Shown here: one piece after another, positions 20,461-32,483 of the stretch
Numbering within the stretch: the first letter of the stretch is position 1
Layout: each line of letters opens with the position of its first letter
Assembly (NCBI GenBank): GCA_963691655.1
Contig: OY829328.1
Location: forward strand, 8,088,204-8,152,203
From: Toxonevra muliebris
Lineage: Eukaryota; Arthropoda; Insecta; Diptera; Pallopteridae
Direction of reading: 5' to 3'
DNA: 64,000 nt
Made by a program: the position numbers and the translations under genes
Notes under the pieces: generated by a model
Database searches by the model: none
What the model saw: the letters and a program-made list of their open reading frames with translations, nothing else
What the model was told of the DNA's origin: nothing

Positions 20461-21538
20461 CAGCGATGCCTTCTTGCGGGGAATTCCCCGATTTGCGACG
20501 AATTTTACTGGGTGCGGGGAATCGGAGAATGGGCTGTTTTTTGCGGGGAATTTGAAGTCGTTCAGCTTTTAGTCATAAAAGTCTGTAGAATATTTTTTAT
20601 CAAATTTTATGTAATGTAAAACGTTTAATTTACGCAATATTTCATATGTTGGGTCTTAAAATCTTCGTCATTTCTTAAGTGGGCCCTGAGATTTATTGGT
20701 TTGGAGAAATTGATTGTTAAAAGTTTTGTTTGAAAGTATTATATTTCGAAAGTATTTTGTGAAAATTGCAGAGAGAGACGCGGAGTGCTTTCGTAGATAT
20801 AGACGATTATAGCGCTGAGTGTCAATCAGGCCAAAACACTCGCGTGGCGCTTCGACTTTCCTTTCGACCGTTCAGAAAGCAGTGCCTTAGTCCAGCACCT
20901 CCTGATTAATAACTCTTCATCCTTGCTGACTAATCAATTACCTTACAAATTACGATCAGCCATCACAAAGAAGATGAAATATATTTTATATGTTAAAAAC
21001 CGATAATCAAAACTTTGAACCTGTTTTTCTCAAAACAATGTTTTTGCCATTTTTTATTCGAGTCAAAGGAGAGCCCATTTGTTCTCCTTTGAGAACTTTG
21101 ATATCCAAAAGTGGTCTGAGGCTTGTTTATCTATCAAAGTGAACGTCTAGTAACTCGAAACACCCCATCAGGTTCAAATTTGGTGTGGCAACTATCACCC
21201 AATAGGAATAAACTTTGTGCAAGCTTGAGCCGGATCGATTGGGTTCCCTGGAAGTGAAATCTCCCATGTGCCAAAAGAATTACGGAGTCAGAAAGTACAT
21301 TTATATTAATCTACCAGTCTCATAAAAATTGGTTAAGTTTTGAACCGAGAAAGTTCGGGGTCGCTTTAATATAACACTCATTGAGGTCAATTTTAGGTAA
21401 TTTTTGTTTTTTGGAAAAAGTTTAAATGGAAAGTGCGTGTCGCACTTTCCAATTATATCGATGCGTGGAATTCGATCGAAAATCGGAGAATTTCTCGAGG
21501 GCTATCGGGGAGAAAGAAAAAATGAGTTGGCATCCCTG
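20461..21538 (+). mobile_element. hAT-like element, family CAGSGATGCC, copy 2
   Basis: 1078 bp, same ends as copy 1 and about 200 bp longer internally. Perfect 8-bp target duplication CCTGCGAC (20453-20460 and 21539-21546). No transposase ORF is seen. Confidence 0.88.
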
Positions 21539-21897
21539 CCTGCGACAGAAGAGGGCGAGAGAGAAGCTAAATGATCCGCCATTAATATAACTCGCACTCA
21601 GAAGAGAGCGTGAGAGTATCTATATTAGCGATTTCCAAAACACCGCGGGCAAAGGCTTTGCGTAAGCTCATACATATTTAATACGTGTAAATTAAGAAAT
21701 CTCATTAGTTGACGCTGAAAATTCAAGCAAGTTCAGAGGGTGTGCTGGAGACCGAAGCATGTTGGGTAAACAAGAGCCGATGTCCTTCGTATCAATCCTC
21801 AGCGCCAACTGAAATGTAACTGCAAGAGAGCAATTTAGTCATATTGTGGTACACGCAGAAAAAATTAATTTTTTTACTTAACACTATGTATTTGCAC

Positions 21898-22019
21898 CAG
21901 GGTCGGTCAAAGAACAGCCCGCGTGCACAAGAGCATAACAAATTACACACATAAAGGGCTTATTTCCATAGAAAAAAGAGCTTAGTCGATCATTGTGCAT
22001 GTATGGGTGGCCATCACTG
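21898..22019. mobile_element. 122-bp hAT-like MITE
   Basis: Starts CAGGGTCGG and ends GGCCATCACTG. Flanks ATTTGCAC / ATTTACAA (6 of 8). Its right end (TGGGTGGCCATCACTG) matches the ends of the foldback element at 61022-61370. Confidence 0.5.
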
Positions 22020-24058
22020 ATTTACAAGTATGCCCATGCTCTCAGTGCAGCGCTATCACATTTTCTATTTCTATTTATTAAATAAATATGTAATAATAAA
22101 AGATAAATCTTTTCCAGGACAAAATAATAATAAAATAACAAAAAATAAAAAAAAATAGGAAAAAAAATTTCATGTATAAGTAACTGGAAATAAGTAACTG
22201 ATCTAAATAAAGCTATCACTTGACAGCAAACTTGTCTTGAAAAAATTTAAATACTTTGATGCATCTATGCTTAAACGTAATAAGGATGGGGTTAAATGAA
22301 ACAGCTAAAGTCCTACTGGGAAAAATTTTCCAAATATTAAAAAAAAAAAAAAAGTTACAAGAAGGCCACCGTGGCATAGTGATTGCTGTGCCGGACTGGT
22401 ACACTGCAGAAAAAAAAGGTTAAAGTCGCTCTCATTCCAATTTCCACTTGACCGATTTTCAAGTTACGCGGGCAAAATTGTGGGCAATTGCTTGTTGTAA
22501 CAAATATTTAAAGAGAAAACAAACATTTGTCAGGAGGTACACTATAATAATAAATGACCTTCTTCTTCTGGTACTGATGCCTTTATACCTTACTGTTCTT
22601 CTTCTGCTTTTTCTTCTCATGGTTTTACCTCTCTATTCTTTCATGCAACAATTTATTTATAAAACTTTTGCTTCTGCTGGTTTTTGCTGCTGCTGTTGTT
22701 CCTAGAAGTGCATGTGCAATACAATAAATAACACATACAATTTCCTTTCCTTCTTTACGCTTTTTTGATCAAAGTCATTCATTGCTACATATAAACACAC
22801 ACACACGTACACATCTCTACAAATACCACACCCAAATGGATTTAATGACTTAGTCATAAACTAAAATGAAAACTTTCAAAATATTCCAGCTTACATAGCA
22901 TGTGTGTGTAAGTTAAGAATGTGAAAACTGCACTTTAATTTACGTTTCGTATGATAGTGCATGCACACAACCAACTATAAATCATACATACACATTCATA
23001 CAAAATAGAGTAGAGACCAACTGTAAAAAAGAGAGACCTGACACATACATATATAAAAGTTCATACATATGTGTATGCTTGTATGAGTGTCTGTTTGAAT
23101 TCCCTCGAACGCCTTTACATTTTTGCACCTGTCATTTTTTATTTTTCAAATTGTTTTCCCTTTGATGTTTTTGCCAGGCGACATTATTTCCGTGCAATAA
23201 ACAAATAAAAAATTTGTACGTTCATACATAGATGGAAGTTATCAAGAAACAATTGCAACACTTGGTGTATTTAAAAGAAAGAAATAACACACCCACACAC
23301 TCGTAGGTATGAATGTGTATGTAGTATGTAAATCTCACAATATTTCAGCTTGATGTGTGCTTAGGCCGCACAGTGTGGAATGTGATTTCTGTTATGCTAA
23401 ATTTAGCTACTGTTATATTTTGTTTTGCATTGAGATTTTTATAACCTTCCACTCACAAACTCAAAGAATCTTACATAAATATTGTGTATGTATGTGTAAC
23501 ATTTTCAAGTTTTTATTTTTACCTTTAACCTTTCACGTTTTTTTAATCAATGCTTTGTAAATATCGTTAATATTAGGAAATCAATAAAAATTAATTTCAT
23601 CTCAAAATATTTCTATTTGTATTATAAATTTCATTTACTTATTGTGCATAGGGTAACTGAAAGGATATTTTTGGAAAAAAAAATTGCAAATAATTACAGT
23701 CATTGGCAGCAACTGAGATACTCTACAAGAGACTGCTACATTTTGTAGGTTGATGTACATATTAATTTTTTTTACCATAAAGGGTGAGTCCTTTAACTTG
23801 AAATTTAGGCGTTTTTTTAATCTGAACCTTTCAAGTATTTCGAGTAATAATCACTCTATGAAAAAAACTGTTCATAATCGAAATTTAAGCCTTAAGCTGA
23901 GGAAATACATTAGCGCTAGAATTAGTCCCCTTCCCCCACTTTGAAATCTTAAATAGGAACAACAATTTTTTTATTATCCCCCACCCCACCTAAAAGGTGG
24001 TACTAATGTATTTCCTCCGCTTAAAGCTTAAATTTGGGTTCTGAACACGTATTACGTA

Positions 24059-25298
24059 TTTGAAAACAATCTGCTCTCACCATTTCAATCTGGGTTTCGA
24101 AAGGGCCATAGCTGTTCTACTGCAATGATGAAAATTATGGACGATATTTGTGTGCCTTATGATCAGGGGGATCTGACTCTTCTTTGTCTTTTGGACTTTT
24201 CAAAAGCGTTTGATTCTGTGAACCATCTGTTGTTATGTCAAAAGCTAAAGTCCTATTTTGGGTTATGTGCAAGCTCAATAAAGCTAATGAGGAGCTATTT
24301 GGAGGGAAGAACTCAAAGAGTAAGAGTGGCGGATTCCTACTCTCAGTATAAATCGGTAACATCTGGTGTACCACAAGGATCAATTCTTGGTTCTTTGTTG
24401 TTTAGTCTATTTATTAATGACATCTTTGTTGCGTGTAAAAATGTTAATGTGTATGCGTATGCTGATGATATTCAGCTGTATTTGTCTAACCGTATCGGTC
24501 TTGTTGACGATCTCAGTGCGAGAATAAATGAGGATTTATTAACCATTGGTAAATGGGCTTTTGACAATGCTTTAAGTTTAAATGCTGATAAGTCATTTGT
24601 GTTACCCATTTCAAAGGGCAAAATTCCACCTACTATCATTCCCCCTCTATTTATAGGAACCAATTCAATTGAAATTCGTTAACAAAATAACTAATTTAGG
24701 TTTTTATATTAACTCGAATCTGTCTTGTGTTGATCATGTCAATAATGTTATTAGTAGAGTATTCTTAACACTTCGTAATTTGAGAGTATCTGCTGCATTT
24801 ACTCCTGTGGATATCAAGCGGAAACTGGCTATCCAGTTAGTATTACCTATTATAACGTACTCGGAGCTCATATACAGTAAAGTTGACTCTCATTCGCTCC
24901 ACAAGCTTGAAGTTGCTTTCAATAATGTAACACGGTACGTTTACGGCCTGAGAAGATTTGATCACATAACTTCATGGAGAAACCGAATTCTTGGCTGCAG
25001 TATTTCTGATTATCTGAAAGCTAGAAACTGTATATTCCTGTTCAAGCTAATTATAAGTAGGACTCCTCTGTATTTGTATGATAAGCTGATCTTCTCTCAG
25101 TCTGCGAGGTGCCTAAATTTTATTGTACCAAAGTTTAAATACCTTAATTCATCTAGAATGTTTTTCATTAACACCATTAGACTATGGAATGCACTTCCTT
25201 TACAAATCAAAAGAAAAATAAGCCTGCATAATGTTAAGCCTTTACTACTTAAATTCTTTTCAAATGCAAATTTTTCAAAAGTTGTGGTATTATGTTAG
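24059..25298 (+). pseudogene. CR1/Jockey-like LINE reverse transcriptase, 5' truncated, one frameshift
   Basis: 24059-24682 is open through RT motifs LSPFQSGFRKGHSC, LLDFSKAFDSVNH (A), SGVPQGSILG (B) and YAYADDIQLY (C). A shift near 24675 moves the frame, and 24669-25298 continues with NLGFYINSNLSCVDHVNN, the thumb (KRKLAIQLVLPIITYSELIY) and the C-terminal domain to a stop at 25296. There is no endonuclease domain. Catalytic FxDFSKA and YADD are intact, so decay is recent, but the ORF is incomplete. Confidence 0.85.
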
Positions 25299-26282
25299 TT
25301 GTTTTATTTGCCCTTAATCTGTTTTATATACCTACGCATCAATGTATCCCTCTGCTGCTTAAGATCAAAAATGTTAGTTTAATTTTTACTACCTCCCTTT
25401 GTCTATTTTTTAGTTAAGCTTCTTATTATTAATAATTTATTTTCATCTTCTTTTATTTTCTGTTAATTTTTGTTTATAAGTATTTTAGTTCTATTCTACT
25501 TTTCTTTTATTGTATTTATATATATTTTTCAAGTACTGGTAAAGATTCTATATCTTAATGTACTACTATTTTTTTTTTTTTTTTTGTTAACATATTTTTT
25601 CACAGTCGAGATATTTGAAAGTTTAAAAATATACCTTGTATGGCAACAACTTATAAAATTTTGCATTAACCTTTCTATTGGTTTTATAGTACCATAAGAT
25701 ACCAAGAACAATTTCAAATCTTTTAAAGTTTACGGGAACCTAGAAAGAAGTTCTATATGGATACTTCGATTATTAAAAATTTATATTTTAAGTACTTAAT
25801 ACTTATTTAAAGAAAATCTAAGTTTATATAGTTAAAGGAATGAACCCTCTAGTAGACCAATTTTTTCAGCAATAAAAAATAGGAGCTATAAATAATTTAA
25901 AAAATATAAATAATTATAAGTATTTAATATGCTTGAAAGCCCGATTAAAGGATTAAGTGTAATAATGTTAAAAAATGTAAGCTATTTGTTTATTTGGAAT
26001 AACTATTATATATATATTTTTTCCAAAAATAAAAAGAAAAATATGAGGATTGGTTGATTTGAATTTTTTATTTTGCTCGAGTTTTTTGATAGTCCTGATA
26101 AATGGAAAAGTTAAAAATTATTATGTATTGAAATTGCATAAATGTGAAATATAATCAATTCCCTACTTTCAAACACTTTTTCAACTCCAAAAAACAATTA
26201 TAAATATTTTTATTAATAATTGAAATTAATGCAAATAATTTTAATTTCATAATTTTTTTTTTGTTTTCTGCTGCTTATAATA

Positions 26283-27495
26283 TTGGGTCATATAAAAACT
26301 ACTTTCGGTTTTTTTGTCAATGTTTGGACAAAAATTTTCTTTATTAAAAATCAATTTTGATCAAGTACATATTGGTCATTATTACCCATGATCTTTTGCC
26401 ATTTTTCCGGTAGCTTCATAATTCCATCGGTGGAAAACTTCTGTGGTTTTTTGGCGAAAAACTTTTCCAAGTGATTTTCGGAGGCTCTTTTGTCAGCCAA
26501 TTTTTCTCCATCAAGGGAGTTTTGCAGAAGCCGAAATAAATGGTAGTCAGATGTTGCAATATCTGGGCCATACGGTGGGTTCAATAAAACTTCCCAGCCA
26601 AACGCTGTCAATTTTTGGTGGATCATCAAGGATGTGTGTGGCCTGGGATTATCATAGTGAAACACAATACCTTTTCTGTGGATCAATTCTGGTCGCTCTT
26701 TCTTGATTGCTTCGTTCAAGCGGTCAAGTTGTGAGTGGTAGAGATTAGAATCGACTGTTTGGCCAGGTTGTAGCAGCTCCCAATCCCACCAATCACTCAA
26801 CATAACCTTGTTTGCCGTCAATCCAGGCTTTGAAGTCGTTTGTGGAGGGTCAACGGCCTTTAACCATGATTTTTTTCATTTAATATTCTCGTTCCCAATC
26901 CATTTTTCATTGCCCGTAATGATTTGTTTCAAAAATAGTTCGATTTCGTTGCGTTTCAGCAGCGTTTCACTGATGGTAATTCGGTCAATCAAACCAGTTG
27001 GTCATCGAGCTTCTTTGAGTAGCCAGCCTTTTTTAAATGATTCCAAACTGTTATGTGCCTTCGCTATCTCCTGGCAGCTTGCGTGCCGGTCTTGCTCGGT
27101 CAGTTGCCAAATTTCATTGGCTTTTTCAGTGGCTGGCCGACCAGAGCAATGTGCTAAAGATATCAAAATTTCCCGAACGGAATAGAGCTAACATAAGTTT
27201 GACGGTACGTTCTGTTAAACCATCTTAACCGTTAACCGTTAACAAGTTTTTCGGAATGTTTTTGCAACTTCTTTATAGTAAAAAAGCATCACGTAGCGTA
27301 TTTCTTCAAAAATTTCACTCATTTTCAAATCAATGTAATTTTTTACACGAATGACAAACTACAAAACTGTCTTCGCAAAAAATGTCTTCTGAAATGTCAC
27401 CTTTCAGTTTGACAGAATCGGATCAGTGGTGCCAGATGTATGGCTATTAACACTAACATGTGACAAAAACCGAAAATACTTTTTATATGACTCAA
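26283..27495 (-). mobile_element. mariner-family transposon, degraded but with both ends
   Basis: 1213 bp, TA at 26281-26282 and 27496-27497, inverted ends beginning TTGGGTCATATAAAAA / TTGAGTCATATAAAAA. A transposase relic on the minus strand starts MSEIFEEIRYVMLFYYK near 27320. Confidence 0.85.
26351..27322 (-). pseudogene. mariner transposase pseudogene
   Basis: The last 156 codons (26351-26821) are open: VMLSDWWDWELLQPGQTVDS, the second catalytic region HYDNPRPHT, NPPYGPDIATSDYHLFRLLQ with the third Asp, and the C-terminal LPEKWQKI. Upstream, TGNEKWIGN has Asn where the first catalytic Asp is expected. Several stops and frameshifts lie between 26822 and 27322. Inactive. Confidence 0.8.
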
Positions 27496-28050
27496 TATTT
27501 TTTCCATGACATACTTAAAGAGTGCAAACAGAGCAAAATAAAATATTTCTATCTGTGCTAAAGATTTCATTCATAAAAGACAAAAAACGCAGAATGGGTA
27601 GAAAACCTAAAAAAAACATGTGGTTATTACTTATAAAGAAGGTATCAAAAATTGTAAAAATACACTAACCAGTGGAAAAGGCAAACTTTTTAAAAAATAG
27701 CAAAACAAAGGCAACGAAAAAGGCAAAATAAAATTTATATATTTGGAATCAGGGGAGCTTTATATTTGATATTTTGTATATATTTTATAAGTCATCTATC
27801 TAGATTTTAAGATCATTTGGACCATTTTGGATTCCGAATACAAGATCCGAACTATCACTAGGTACACTTACTTCGAGTAGTAGCTGCTTAGGCAAACCGG
27901 AAGTTTTTCACAATAAAGCATCTTTATTAGTCTAACCCAATATACAAGGTTAACTTGTGGTCACTCATAAACGAAGTTTTCATTGCTTATGAACGAGTTT
28001 TTAAATGCTCTTGATTGAATTTATGTGATAATTACATAAATATTTTTTTA

Positions 28051-28114
28051 GCCATCGCCTCGGTATTCTAGTGATATTATAGTTCGCAGTGCCTGACTTT
28101 AGAGTCGTCTTATT
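28051..28114 (+). repeat. Deleted tRNA-SINE remnant
   Basis: The A-box-like CGGTATTCTAGTGATATTA runs directly into TTCGCAGTGCCTGACTTTAG, the 3' body of the SINE at 7041-7243. The B-box region is missing. Confidence 0.5.
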
Positions 28115-28416
28115 TTCCGAAAAGCGCCACTCCCACTGCTATTTCAAAATCTATGTTAGAAATTATATTCGACTACCTCGTCCATTCAGAAATGATATGA
28201 ACTCAAAACAACTCATAGCGAGTGCTTGTGTCATGGATGAAATATATTTTAACTTAAAATAAATGAAAAAAGTTTAGATCACTTTAAACTAGGTTTGGAA
28301 ATGATCAGCCCATTCAGGGTCATTTAGTCAATCACTTTGATAGTCAACCAGTTATAACAGCTTATAAAAATGAAAAAAAAAATGTAAACAAATATATTTT
28401 ACATAATTTTACATAC

Positions 28417-28764
28417 CAATTATTGTAATGAGTATCATTAGAACCAATATAATTGACATCATAATCATTTTAAATAGTGACACCATATTTCCCCTTGTTG
28501 TACCATTGCCACCGTCGACCGCATTGTCGTTATTTCCATTAGAGTTGCTTTCATTGTATGCTGCAAAGTCGGTAGCGTTTATTGTATCCAATATAAGTAA
28601 ACTATCGTTGAGGAAATAAGTTTGTATCGCTACATCCATGTTACTGTAAAAGTATTGCTGTTGTTGTAACAGTTGTTGCTGCTGTTGTTTTTGTTGTTGC
28701 TGTTGTATACTAAAGGTAGGAGCTAATGGTGAAATGGCGTCACTCAACATGTTAGCAGTGGACA
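28417..28764 (-). CDS. 5-HT1A: 5-HT1A-like receptor, first coding exon (N-terminus and start of TM1)
   Basis: The start is the ATG at 28748-28750; the in-frame GTG at 28763-28765 lies across the splice acceptor and is not a start. The exon encodes 111 codons plus one base (phase 1). Residues 16-32 are Gln-rich (CAA/CAG runs). N-glycosylation sequons lie at N48, N58, N66 and N82, followed by TM1 from about residue 92 (FKMIMMSIILVLMILITIIG). The donor is ATTG|GTATGT with the intron starting at 28416. The preceding sequence is T-rich, then C-rich, and ends in CACAG at 28765, a convincing 3' splice site. So the exon begins at 28764 with a 14-nt leader and at least one 5' UTR exon must lie to the right. 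The extracellular N-terminus is much shorter than I recall for Drosophila 5-HT1A. Confidence 0.85.
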
Positions 28765-29265
28765 CTGTGCGATAATTGGGGAGGAAATCGAAAAAAAAAA
28801 AACGAAACGGCGAAAGCGAAATTATTTTATTTTTGATTTACTTTTCTTTTGTAAATTCAATATTTTTGATTATTCTTCTTTTTTTTTTTTGTTGTAGTCT
28901 TGGTCGATTTATTAACATCAATGTACAAGTCATATTTAATGTTTTTTACATTTGTTTAACATTTGGTCCAATGCAGCTGTAATATAGAGAAAGAGAGAGA
29001 GAAAAAAATTATCATTATTTATTATTAGTATATGGAAGTTTCGATCAATTTAAATAATAAATAAATTATTTATTTTTCTTATTAGTGATTATTTCATGAT
29101 TTATAAAATAGATAATTGATTTTTCGTAGACTAGTCACGTTTTTAAAACAGAGTCCACTACTTGCCATAACTACTACTACTACTATTATGGCACAACAGC
29201 CCCTGGAGGGCCAAGGGCGAGCTTTTCGCATCCATTCATGTTGTGTGAGTTATATTTATACACGA
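28765..29265. other. Sequence upstream of first coding exon
   Basis: The minus-strand 3' splice site (T-run, CCTCCCC, CACAG) ends at 28765. The rest is AT-rich with poly-A/T tracts. No promoter could be assigned because the true 5' end of the transcript is not known. Confidence 0.5.
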
Positions 29266-29370
29266 ATGAAAGGGACCTACAGTTTTATGCCGAATCCGAA
29301 CGGCAAAGTGAAAAGCTTTTCATAGGCATTTTTTACTCTTGGAGGTTTGCCATTGCCAGACAAGAGGTGG
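29266..29370 (-). repeat. SINE 3' body, reverse copy
   Basis: The reverse complement matches the 3' part of the SINE at 6828-7030 (TGGTAATGGCAAA..., CCGTTCGGATTCGGCATAAA, CTGTAGGTCC). Confidence 0.55.
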
Positions 29371-29569
29371 TGCCGTGTAGAAAAATTTGTATTTTCTATT
29401 TTTGATTTTTTTTTTTGAGCGTGCCGAAGTAGTCCACTCCACTGCACTTTCTCTATCCAAAATTTTAGCAATTTTTATATCACTGACAGATTAATAAAAA
29501 TATACTTTCTGATTCCGGAATTCTCTTATTTTTTGCAGCTTCATAGAGGACGTTTTCAAAATAATCATT

Positions 29570-29895
29570 AACTGGCGGGCACGATTGCTGCTCACTGGAA
29601 AGCACTACCAACCCATAATTGGAGGGTAGTGAAGGTTAGTGAGGCGGACGATAACTCACCTTTCTATACTGTAGTGATCAATGAGGAATCCCTCGCCCCA
29701 ATCACAGCAAGCCGGGGAGTGATAAGCTACGGCTTTGGTTCTCTCACTCTCACGGTGAATAAAGGTGATAAAAAAGAACGAGCTTCTGGAGAAAAGTCAG
29801 CTGCCCCATATAAACAGGATGTCCAGTCCAACACAAGCCATGCAGACATAGATAACCTTCCATCCCTCGATAGCAATGGTGGGGGATCTAATTAG
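29570..29895 (+). pseudogene. LINE ORF1-like fragment (possible DUF4780-type domain)
   Basis: A short open stretch, higher in GC than its surroundings, encoding NWRVVKVSEADDNSPFYTVV and then EESLAPITASRGVISYGFGS. The pattern (NWRV...V.I.EESL......G.I.YGFG) reminds me of the DUF4780 region found in insect retrotransposon-associated ORFs; this is from memory and weak. Not a host gene; it abuts the 3' end of the R1-like LINE. Confidence 0.35.
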
Positions 29896-29959
29896 CCGCA
29901 TGGAATTTATGGAGAATGACGACACCCTGGCATCTCTAGGCCAACTATTTTTTTGCAAC

Positions 29960-32441
29960 CACCGTTAGGTATTACATCGGAAGGCCGTAATGAGCTTAGT
30001 GCTCAATCGTCAGTATTGGTTTCTGTCCAATTCTGTTCGGTTTTATCGTCGGTTGACGATATCTGGCTCCATATTTGTAGTATTTGCCATGCGCTCGACT
30101 TTGCGCTCACGTTCTGCATTATACAGAGTGGTCATCATATCTGCAGCTACCTTGCATGCTGCATTCCATTTTTCTGCTGTGTTACACATCTATGTCGTCA
30201 GATTCCTTTCTGTAGGGGGTTCTCCAAAGGCTTTCTCCAGCTCATCTCTGTTATTGTTAAAACGTGGGCATATAAAAAGTATATGGTGCGCGTTCTCCCG
30301 TTCCTCTGGGCATCTTGGGCAAAACGGGTGTTCTTCTCCGGTGTTGATTCTATGCAAGTACTGCTTGAAGCACCCATGGCCACTATGCAGCTGCGTAATG
30401 TGGTAATTTAGTTCACCATGTCTGCGTGATATCCACTCTTCTATATCCGTAATGAGATTGTAGGTCCATCGACTCTTCTTGGATGACTCCCATCTTCGCT
30501 GCCATTCCATGATGGTATGCTGTCTTTCTTCTCTTCTTATGGCTTCGGTTGATTTTGTTTCACGGCCATATAACCGCTTCATCTCTTGTGCCTGTAAATC
30601 TATGGGCACCTTACTTGCTATGAGACAAATAGCATCGTCCGATACTGTGCGATACGCGCTAGCAACTCTCAGGGCACTGAGCCTATATATCGCACGGATA
30701 TCCTTCTGGTGTGTTTTCTTGCTGTCCGCCCAGATAGGTGCTGCATACAAGATTATTGACGTAGTAACCGTTGAAAGCAGTCGGCGCGTGCCCTCGCGCA
30801 GACCTCCTATATTCAGCATGATGCGTGTTAACGCGCGGTTTATTCGTGCTGCTTTTTCATTAGCAGCTTTCAGGAGATCCTTGAACGTCATTCTAGAATC
30901 TATAAGTACTTAATGTGTGGACACGAAGTTATGTTATGATCACCAACCGTGATGACCAGCTCTTCACGTGCTCTTCTGGTACTCAATACCACGACTTTCG
31001 TCTTCTGCTCCGCCAATTCCAGCTTCGAGTTGTACAGCCATCTTCTCACTCTTGAGATGACATCGTTACATATAGCCTGTAGCGAGTCCAGGTTCTTGGC
31101 TACTGCCACTATCGCGATGTCGTCTGCATATCCTACGATTGTTGTATCCTCCGGGAGATCCAATTTGAGGATGCCGTCATACATTGCGTTCCATAGTGTT
31201 GGGCCGAGAACGGAGCCCTGCGGAACGCCTCCTTTGACACGATACTGCTTCACGCCGTCATCAGTATCGTATATTAAAATTCTGTTGTCGAAGTAGTTTG
31301 CGATTATTTGCAACAGGTATCCCGGTACTTCGAATCCTCTCAGTGCACTCATAATCTGAGGCCAGTTCGCCGAATTGAAGGCATTTTTGATGTCCAACGT
31401 CACTACGGCGCAGTACTTCTTCTTGCCGTTTCCCCATTGGTTGCCGCTGGTGGCCTCGCGTGCAATATTCATCACCGTTTGTATTGCGTCGACCGTGGAT
31501 CGTCCTCTTCTGAATCCAAACTGTCGTGCTGATAGCCCTCCTGGCTTTTCAAGCCACTCCTGGAGCCTGTCCCCTATAATACGTTCGAAAACTTTGCCCA
31601 GTGTATCCAGCATGCATAACGGTCGGTAGGATGCCGGTTCATCCGGCGGCTTCTTTGGTTTTAGTAGGAGGACTAACCGCTGGCGCTTCCATGTGTCTGG
31701 AAAAACTGCTTCTGTCAAGCATGCGCCGAAAAGCTTCGCGAACACCTCCGGTGTAGCTTTGATCGCCGCCTTGAGCGCAACGTTGGGGATGCCATCCAGT
31801 CCTGGGGCCTTGTTATCCGCAACCCTTCGTAGCGTTGCCAGCACCTCGCTGGCGGTGACTTCTGGTGCTTGCACGCACTTATGTTGTCGTGGAGCAAGTT
31901 CTTCCTGGGGGGGAAAGAGTGTGGTCACCACTTTTCGCATCAGTGTGGGGCAGGTGGGCTGTGGGGCCCTTAACCCTCTGACCTTCCTCATAACCGTTGT
32001 ATATGCCATCCCCCATGGAACGGTTTCTGCGCTGTCGCATAACTGTTTAGAACAGATGTTTTTGCTGTCTCTGATGGCCTTCTTGAGCTCGATTCTACAA
32101 ACTTTATAGTCGAGCTGCAGGGCTTCCCACGCGGGAAGAGAGCGAGCTCTCTGCGCTTTCCTGCGTGCTTGATGGCATTTCTTCCTGGCTGCCGCTATCT
32201 CCTCATTCCACCAGTACACTGGTTTTCTGATCAAGACTGCACGACTTCGGGGCATCGCAGCATCGCACGCTCTGGAACGTGCTGCGATGGTATGCACTGC
32301 CATGTCTGCAGCTGGTTTGGTCTGGAACATTGCATCACTCCAAGCTATGTTGAACGTGTCCGCGTCGAGCGCTTGCCTCTTCCATCCATTTTGCTGCGCC
32401 TTCTGTATCCGAACCGCGAGGGGTGCCACCTTGTTATCCAC
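29960..32441 (-). pseudogene. R1-clade LINE ORF2 (RT and C-terminal knuckle), 5' truncated
   Basis: 30900-32441 is one open frame of 513 codons: linker to RT, KAPGLDGIPN, KPKKPPDEPASYRPLCMLD, FGFRRGRSTVDAI, VTLDIKNAFNSANW (A), GGVPQGSVLGP (B), GYADDIAIV (C). At about 30900 there is a TAG and a frame change. 30190-30891 then continues with the thumb and the CPRC...HHILFICPRF knuckle. Another TAG near 30190 precedes the last 50 residues (to about 30042). No endonuclease domain is present; the right end stops at a CCTAA repeat. R1-clade assignment rests on motif spacing and the CCHC type. Confidence 0.85.
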
Positions 32442-32444
32442 GTC

Positions 32445-32483
32445 AACCTAACCTAACCTCACCTAACCTAACCTAACCTAACC
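32445..32483. repeat. CCTAA/TTAGG pentamer array
   Basis: About eight units of CCTAA on the plus strand (TTAGG on minus), one changed to CCTCA, exactly at the 5' end of the truncated R1-clade LINE, followed by TA repeats. The same pentamer is the ancestral insect telomere repeat, which flies have lost. Short runs also occur dispersed in fly genomes. Confidence 0.85.

Larger units (their letters stand above)
19307..28416 (-). other. Intron 1 (between first two coding exons) of the receptor gene
   Basis: 9.1 kb. It holds hAT-like element 20461-21538, short hAT MITE 21898-22019, LINE 24059-25298, mariner 26283-27495 and SINE remnant 28051-28114. Intervals 19400-20460, 22500-24050, 25300-26280 and 27500-28050 are AT-rich with microsatellites (a run of 15 C at 20202-20216) and no coding. 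Confidence 0.7.
1..28764 (-). other. 5-HT1A: 5-HT1A-type serotonin receptor gene (partial, 7 coding exons)
   Basis: A class A GPCR gene whose exons, read right to left, join with matching phases into 516 codons. The product is a plasma-membrane serotonin receptor of the insect 5-HT1 group, expected from the family to couple to Gi/o and lower cAMP. Seen directly: Gln-rich glycosylatable N-terminus, TM1 to most of TM7, ligand Asp (D3.32) in [11 protein letters not shown], a long third intracellular loop, CWLPFF in TM6 and FNSTLNP in TM7. Third-loop blocks REETEYSTSN, KSHGGTE and NPHHKLAKRR resemble Drosophila 5-HT1A more than 5-HT1B, from memory of those proteins. Exons: 28417-28764, 19173-19306, 17674-17783, 8544-8733, 4639-4776, 485-700, 1-427. 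The last exon runs off the left edge. A diverged 5-HT1 paralog is the main alternative. Confidence 0.88.

Noticed and set aside
28763..28765. GTG as receptor start codon
   Set aside because: It overlaps the splice acceptor CACAG; the ATG at 28748-28750 is the first Met.
29953..30411. Plus-strand ORFs over the R1-like LINE
   Set aside because: Antisense shadows of the RT and knuckle coding frame; no domains.
31693..32456. Plus-strand ORFs at 31693-32109 and 32169-32456
   Set aside because: Antisense of the GC-rich RT ORF.
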